Below, one piece after another: positions 59,485-64,000 of a stretch of 64,000 bases of DNA. Under the pieces are notes generated by a model, which saw nothing but the letters and a program-made list of their open reading frames with translations, did no database searches and was not told where the DNA came from. The stretch is from CAZTAO01 sp964611645. Lineage in GTDB: Bacteria; Armatimonadota; UBA5829. The position numbers and the translations under genes were made by a program. Each line of letters begins with the position of its first letter. Position 1 is the first letter of the stretch. The DNA is taken from contig CAZTAO010000001.1 in NCBI GenBank assembly GCA_964611645.1, positions 62,001 through 126,000 of the forward strand, read 5' to 3'.

Positions 59485-61348
59485 CCCGCCGGAACAGTCT
59501 CTCTCCATCAGCCGTCTCTATAGAATCCACCTCAATCGCCCCACGCACCGAGTTGCCAACGATAACTCGCGTGGCGCTCCGGAGGTCATCAAGCGTCAAG
59601 ACGCGCTCCGTCACCTCGCCGTCAGCCAGCATCCGCGCCCGCCAGATACCGGGAAGTAGTCCGGAATCCAGCGGCGGCGTATATAACTTTTCATCTATTT
59701 CCACTACAAAGTTGAATATCGAGCATTCCGTAATCTCGCCCCGCGCGTTCAGATACACGGCGTCGAAGAACCCTGCTGCTTTGGCGGCTTTCGTGCCCCG
59801 GTCGTAGACATCTCGTCGGGTGGTCTTGTGGTAGAGGAAGACGTCCTCCGGGTCCGTTTGATCCCTGGCAAGTATCAGCTTCACTGTGCCTGCGGCTGCA
59901 TCGCCGAGTGGCGACCACTGAACGTCGACAGTGCCTGATTCTGATACAAGCAGTCTGACGCGCTTAGGCCAAGAGGAGTCGCGCATCTCATCCTCGGCTT
60001 CATCCAGGGCTTCATCCAGCCTAGCCCTCAACAGGGAATCGTCCATCCGCCAGCCAAAGCAAACCGCCGACTTCCGAAGCCTGGCTAGATGGGATTCGAA
60101 GAAAGCATACCCTTTGTACGGGGTATAGAGCAGCGTCTCCAGAAGCCTGAAGTCCGCAGGTTCCAACTTCAGAAAAGAGCCTTTCAGCAGCGTTTCGCGG
60201 TACTCAGGTTCCGCCTCCGAATCCGCTACAATCCCGCTGCCCACTCCAATCTCGCACTGATTGCCGGTCTGCACAACGGTGCGTATTGCCACATTCAACA
60301 GGCAGTTTCCACCTGGCTCAAAGAAGCCGATCGAGCCACAGTAGACCCCTCGCGCTTCCTTCTCAAGCTCGTTGATGATCTCCAGCGCGCGTATCTTTGG
60401 AGCGCCTGTAACAGACCCGGGCGGGAACGTGGCGGAGAGTATCCCAGAGGGTGTTGTTTGCCCCAGCAGCTTCCCTTCCACATCGCTGGTCATCTGACAA
60501 AGCGTCCTGAACCTCTCCACGCTGAACATCCTGGATGTCTTCACGGACCCGAACTCGCTTATCCTGCCGATGTCGTTTCTCATCAGGTCCACAATCATCA
60601 GGTTCTCGGCGCGGTTCTTGATGTCTGCCGAAAGCTCAGCCGCGAGCCGTTCGTCTTCCTCAAACCACCTGCCCCGCTTGCAGGTGCCCTTCATCGGACG
60701 GGTGAGGACCGTGCTGCCGGTGCGCCTGAGGAAGAGCTCCGGGGATAGCGAGACGACATGGAACTCGCCTGTGTCGATGTATGCCGAGTAACCCACCGGG
60801 TGCGCCGCTCGCAATCGCGCGAAAAGGCTCAGCGCCGTGGAGTCGTTGGTGAAGTGCAGCTTGCAGGTGTAGTTGACCTGGTAGACATCCCCGGCCGCGA
60901 TGTAGTCTTTCACCCTCTCGATGCAGTCGGAGTACTCGCGCTCATCCACACTGAGCCTGACATCCCCAATATCCTCCGCGCTGCCCAGTCCGCCCAGCCG
61001 TAAGCTCTGGTATTCCAGTTGGACAGGCTTGTCATATATACCGAACCAGGCCACGGGGACAGTAGACGTGTGTCTTGGAGCAATGGGCTTGTCCAAGACA
61101 AGACCGGCCTCATACCCCAGGTAACCCGCAGCCCATTTGCCGGATGCCAGCGCTTCGTCTAGCTCGCCCAGCAGAACAGGGACTTCCTCGGAGGCGTGGG
61201 CGACCAGAATGCGGTCGGGATCGCTGAATAGATACGTGCGGCCAGTGTGGGACCGGGTGTCGAGGTCGTCGACCACTACACTGCCTGCGCCCAGCAGCGC
61301 AGACAAGTCAGGAATATCATTCTTTTGGGGAGTCGCTTGGAGTTGCAT
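59474..61348 (-). CDS. pabBC: Aminodeoxychorismate synthase component I / aminodeoxychorismate lyase fusion
   Basis: The 624-residue protein joins two folate-pathway enzymes that make p-aminobenzoate. Residues about 1-385 are PabB-like: DVYQVNYTCKL, SPELFLRRTG, PMKGTCKRG, NRAENLMIVDLMRNDIGRI, TFPPGSVTGAPKIRALEII and CEIGVGSGIVADS. Residues about 395-624 are a class IV PLP lyase (PabC): LLETLLYTPYKGYAFFESHLARL, KTTRRDVYDRG with the PLP Lys, and ITECSIFNFVVEI. ATG 61348 gives the family start; the ORF extends upstream without a start signal. PabA is not nearby. Confidence 0.94.
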   Translation of the reverse strand: MQLQATPQKNDIPDLSALLGAGSVVVDDLDTRSHTGRTYLFSDPDRILVAHASEEVPVLLGELDEALASGKWAAGYLGYEAGLVLDKPIAPRHTSTVPVAWFGIYDKPVQLEYQSLRLGGLGSAEDIGDVRLSVDEREYSDCIERVKDYIAAGDVYQVNYTCKLHFTNDSTALSLFARLRAAHPVGYSAYIDTGEFHVVSLSPELFLRRTGSTVLTRPMKGTCKRGRWFEEDERLAAELSADIKNRAENLMIVDLMRNDIGRISEFGSVKTSRMFSVERFRTLCQMTSDVEGKLLGQTTPSGILSATFPPGSVTGAPKIRALEIINELEKEARGVYCGSIGFFEPGGNCLLNVAIRTVVQTGNQCEIGVGSGIVADSEAEPEYRETLLKGSFLKLEPADFRLLETLLYTPYKGYAFFESHLARLRKSAVCFGWRMDDSLLRARLDEALDEAEDEMRDSSWPKRVRLLVSESGTVDVQWSPLGDAAAGTVKLILARDQTDPEDVFLYHKTTRRDVYDRGTKAAKAAGFFDAVYLNARGEITECSIFNFVVEIDEKLYTPPLDSGLLPGIWRARMLADGEVTERVLTLDDLRSATRVIVGNSVRGAIEVDSIETADGERLFRRVSP

Positions 61349-61394
61349 CACTGTACGATTGTACCCCCTCAGCGCGCCGACAGGCAACCGCGCC

Positions 61395-61424
61395 TTGACG
61401 CAATACCCCTCCACGCACTACCAT
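61395..61424 (+). promoter_or_regulatory. Possible promoter of the oxidoreductase gene
   Basis: TTGACG (61395-61400) and TACCAT (61419-61424) with an 18-base spacer precede the start codon by about 60 bases. The -10 match is moderate. Confidence 0.35.
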
Positions 61425-61482
61425 ATTGCAGGCTAGGGAATGAGACTGAGCCCTTTACGATGAATACTCAGGAGTTGAGATA

Positions 61483-62646
61483 ATGAAGAAAGCTAGAGTT
61501 GGCCTCATAGGCTGCGGCAAGTTCGCGGAGGCTGAGCATTTCCCCAACTGCCAGAAGGCAGAGAACGTCGAACTGTACCACTGCTCCTCCCGAAGCGAGA
61601 ATGGGCGGGCGACTGCCCTGCGCTACGGCTCACAGAAAGTAACCGCGGATTACCGGGAGGTCCTCGCCGATCCGGATGTGGATTTCGTGATCCTCAGCGT
61701 TCCTCACGAGATGCACCTGTTCTACATCAAGGAAGTCCTGTCGGCGGGCAAGCACCTGCTCTGCGAGAAGCCTATGACCATGACCATGGCCGAGGCTTAC
61801 GAGGTAGTCCGTCTGACCAAGAGCAAGAACCTCAAGCTCTGTGTGGACTACAACCGCCGCTTCAGCCCCGCGATGATGGATATGAAACAGGCCTACCACG
61901 CCCACAAGAAAGGCCCACGAGGCAAGGCCAGGGTTTATACCCAGGAGAATAACCGGCCCACGTGGAGCGAAGAGCACGAGACTATGATGCTGGTCCGCAT
62001 CAACGATGAGAGCGCCACGTACGGCGGAGTCCACATCGACTGGCGCGAGGGTGGGGGGCAGATTATCGGCGAAGGCTGCCACTGGCTGGACCTCATCTGC
62101 TGGATGCTTGAGCAGAGGCCGGTGCGGGTGACTGCGGTCGGCAGCACCAGGCTTAACTATGTGATCAATATCGAGTTCGCCGATGGCTCGATCGGCTGCC
62201 TCTTCTTCTGTGCCGGCGGGTCATTCGAGTATCCCAAGGAGTTGGTGGAGATCCAGGATCACGGTAAGATATTCCGCAGTGAGTGCTTTGTGGAGAACCA
62301 GTGCTTTGGGCTGGGCGAGCGGACGGTCAAGACATTCCCGTTGCAGTTCGACTTCCATCCGGAGATCGGCCAACAGGGCGGCATGAGCGGCTACCTGGAG
62401 AAGATCGACGCGATGGGTAACGACTACGTCGCAACCGGCAAGCTGCAGTATGTCTTCCCGGACAAAGGCCACTTCAACCTGCTCAAGGCCTTCGCCGACG
62501 CCGTGATCGATGACCTGCCGTCCCCGCTCGACGAGGTAGCCGGCACCCAGGCTACATACCTGAGCCAAAGGGCGATGGACTCAATCCGCCTCGGCGCCCC
62601 GCTTCCGATAAACATAGAAGACTGGGAAATGTACGTGCACGTGTAG
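61483..62646 (+). CDS. Gfo/Idh/MocA-family oxidoreductase
   Basis: The 387-residue NAD(P)-dependent enzyme has the Rossmann start VGLIGCGKFAEAEHFPN, DFVILSVPHEMH, the catalytic-lysine motif LLCEKPMTMT and the second-domain GEGCHWLDLICWML with the usual Asp/His. Members act on sugars, inositols and related compounds; the substrate cannot be told. ATG 61483 has AGGAG eight bases upstream. It is divergent from pabBC and stands alone. Confidence 0.92.
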   Translation: MKKARVGLIGCGKFAEAEHFPNCQKAENVELYHCSSRSENGRATALRYGSQKVTADYREVLADPDVDFVILSVPHEMHLFYIKEVLSAGKHLLCEKPMTMTMAEAYEVVRLTKSKNLKLCVDYNRRFSPAMMDMKQAYHAHKKGPRGKARVYTQENNRPTWSEEHETMMLVRINDESATYGGVHIDWREGGGQIIGEGCHWLDLICWMLEQRPVRVTAVGSTRLNYVINIEFADGSIGCLFFCAGGSFEYPKELVEIQDHGKIFRSECFVENQCFGLGERTVKTFPLQFDFHPEIGQQGGMSGYLEKIDAMGNDYVATGKLQYVFPDKGHFNLLKAFADAVIDDLPSPLDEVAGTQATYLSQRAMDSIRLGAPLPINIEDWEMYVHV

Positions 62647-62650
62647 CCAA

Positions 62651-62957
62651 TTACCCCTCCTCGCAGGAGCAGGGCAATCGCTTTAGAGATTCGATACAAC
62701 TTATAGCACCCGAATTGCACATGGAGAGACAGTGTTGGACATGCCAACTAGGCGTGGACTGCCGAAAACCGGTTCCACCAGAACCATCATCGGACCACGC
62801 AAAGTTGCGAATTTGCCCCCAAAAGCCCTCCAAAGTTTCTAAAGCGATTGCCCTGTCGCAGGAGGGGGCTAGGGGGCGGTTCCTTCGACGTCGGGCCTAA
62901 CCGACAGACCAGACGACGGGAGAGCCTCACCTTCGCGGAGAGGGAGCGGCTGTCGCA
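62651..62957. repeat. Repeat-bounded intergenic segment with 18-bp terminal inverted sequence
   Basis: This 360-base gap holds no convincing gene. A left copy of the dispersed repeat (62651-62669) and a right copy (62856-62895, with GGGGGCTAGGGGGCGGTTCC) face each other, and CAGGGCAATCGCTTTAGA (62670-62687) is exactly inverted at 62838-62855. A third degenerate copy occurs at 62920-62952. The segment between looks unique and AT-richer. Confidence 0.65.
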
Positions 62958-62960
62958 GAA

Positions 62961-62989
62961 TTGTCAAAACATCGTAGTGCTGGTATAAT
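62961..62989 (+). promoter_or_regulatory. Promoter of kdsD
   Basis: TTGTCA (62961-62966), a 17-base spacer and TATAAT (62984-62989) stand 18 bases before the TTG start; GGGAG lies between. Confidence 0.65.
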
Positions 62990-63007
62990 CTTGGCGGGAG
63001 TGATGAA

Positions 63008-64000
63008 TTGACTCAGTTTACCGATATTGACATACAAAACGCCCTCTCCAGGGCTGAAGCTACCCTCAGAAATGAGGCTGAAGCGATACTCAGCCTCGTC
63101 CCCAGGCTGGACCAGTCGTTTGTAGACGCAGTCAAGCTGGTGTTGGGGTGCAAGGGGCGCTTGGTGGTCACGGGGATGGGCAAATCCGGCGCGATTGGCC
63201 GCAAAATCGCCGGCACATTCGCCAGTACAGGCACGCCTTCCCTATTCCTCCACCCCGCCGAGGGTATACACGGCGACCTTGGAATGGTCACTTCACAAGA
63301 TGTTGTGCTGGCCTTGTCCAATAGTGGAGAGACAGAGGAGATAGTCAGCATCCTACCTGCAATAGCCCGAATCGGAGCAAAACTGATCGCCCTCATCGGT
63401 CGGGTCGACTCCACCCTTGGTTCGTATTCGCAGGTGTGTCTGAACGTGGAAGTTGAGTGCGAGGCATGTCCGCTCGGCCTTGCCCCAACTACCAGCGCCA
63501 CCGCCGCGCTTGCCATGGGCGATGCCCTTGCGCTTGCGGTGATGGAGGCGCGGCACTTCACCAAGGACGACTACGCCCTGCTTCACCCCGGCGGGAGCCT
63601 CGGAAGACAGTTGCTGCTAAGAATATCTGATGTTATGCGCACCGGTGAAGCGATGGCGGTGGTGACCCGGGAGATACCACTGAGGGATGTCCTGTTCGCC
63701 ATAACAAAGGCCGGAGCAGGTGCGGCCTGTGTTGTTGAGCCTGACGGCTCGCTAGCTGGGATAATAACCGACGGCGATGTCCGGCGCGCTCTTCTCGCGG
63801 ACGACAATGCCCTCTCCAGGCCGGCGGGCGAGGTGATGACCGCAGGCTGCAGGACCATAAGCCCCGACAAGCTTGCCACCGAAGGCCTTCATGCGTTGGA
63901 ATCCCCGCCCAGGCCGATTGGCGAGATTCCCGTGGTGGATTGCGGCAAGCCGGTCGGGATGCTGATGCTCAAAGACCTTGTCGCGGCCGGCATAGTATGA
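63008..64000 (+). CDS. kdsD: Arabinose-5-phosphate isomerase (KpsF/GutQ/KdsD family)
   Basis: The 330-residue enzyme converts ribulose-5-phosphate to arabinose-5-phosphate, the first step to KDO for lipopolysaccharide. It has an N-terminal SIS domain (VTGMGKSGAIGRKIAGTFASTGTPSLFLHPAEGIHGDLGM split across the site, LSNSGETEEI, LAPTTSATAALAMGDALA) and two CBS domains (VMRTGEAMAVVTREIPLRD, GIITDGDVRRALL). TTG 63008 is the likely start, with GGGAG seven bases upstream. The stop is the last codon of the window and reads ATGA, so the next gene, probably kdsC, may overlap it. Confidence 0.93.
   Translation: MTQFTDIDIQNALSRAEATLRNEAEAILSLVPRLDQSFVDAVKLVLGCKGRLVVTGMGKSGAIGRKIAGTFASTGTPSLFLHPAEGIHGDLGMVTSQDVVLALSNSGETEEIVSILPAIARIGAKLIALIGRVDSTLGSYSQVCLNVEVECEACPLGLAPTTSATAALAMGDALALAVMEARHFTKDDYALLHPGGSLGRQLLLRISDVMRTGEAMAVVTREIPLRDVLFAITKAGAGAACVVEPDGSLAGIITDGDVRRALLADDNALSRPAGEVMTAGCRTISPDKLATEGLHALESPPRPIGEIPVVDCGKPVGMLMLKDLVAAGIV

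Noticed and set aside
62715..62900. 61-codon ORF in the 62.6-63.0 kb gap
   Set aside because: Its end (QEGARGRFL) is a translation of the dispersed repeat and also appears in false ORFs at other copies.

Overview
The window looks like a chromosomal piece of a GC-rich, diderm, free-living bacterium, probably a draft or metagenome scaffold because two runs of exactly 10 N interrupt genes at 30141 and 53348. The outer membrane is inferred from a type IV pilus secretin, a porin-like protein ending in Phe, a SurA-like foldase and an arabinose-5-phosphate isomerase of the KDO/LPS pathway. Gene content (K+-independent proton pyrophosphatase, URO-D-like and DUF4838-like proteins, Gfo/Idh/MocA oxidoreductase, very large secreted propeller protein) is compatible with Armatimonadota or a neighbouring phylum, but that placement is an inference without a search.

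Layout. 1-3.5 kb: carA end and carB. 3.6-5.9 kb: OmpR-type response regulator and sensor kinase on the minus strand with a consensus promoter and an 11-bp triple repeat. 5.9-9.8 kb: a P-type ATPase N-terminal remnant, a zinc-ribbon protein and a complete P2-like ATPase. 10.1-14.4 kb: PHP-domain hydrolase, glutamate formimidoyltransferase, a TIM-barrel-like hypothetical and an exported acetolactate decarboxylase. 14.6-21.9 kb: one 2422-residue exported beta-propeller/repeat protein. 22.1-31.0 kb: pilM-N-O-P, an STN-only secretin-like protein, pilQ and aroB. 31.0-37.5 kb: a degenerate PASTA kinase, rpe, a small membrane protein and the riboflavin cluster ribD-ribE-ribBA-ribH. 37.6-40.6 kb: HtrA protease, YfcE-like phosphoesterase, nagA. 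40.7-43.4 kb: a PhoPQ-activated-like hydrolase (minus) and hydF. 43.4-46.5 kb: a regulatory intergenic region and hppA. 46.7-51.4 kb: SurA-like lipoprotein, Rrf2 regulator, porin-like protein, ACT protein and paaK. 51.7-54.8 kb: gap-pgk-tpiA. 54.9-64 kb: URO-D-like protein, nitrilase-family hydrolase, DUF4838-like protein, pabBC fusion, oxidoreductase, kdsD.

The most unusual material is (i) a pilus assembly operon in which PilM carries a ~160-residue disordered insert with four FD[LM] motifs, PilN/PilO/PilP carry Met-Pro-Gly-rich segments, and the secretin is accompanied by a GYGSSG-repeat half-secretin; (ii) a dispersed GC-rich hairpin repeat family in nearly all longer intergenic gaps, one form of which contains a nested hairpin with compensatory changes; (iii) several enzymes missing hallmark catalytic residues (CarA HPE, RibB metal Glu, kinase HRD Asp and alphaC Glu, ATPase fragment TGE); and (iv) the hppA upstream region with paired DnaA-box-like sites, a perfect consensus promoter and an attenuator-like hairpin. 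No tRNA, rRNA, CRISPR array, insertion sequence or prophage gene was recognised.
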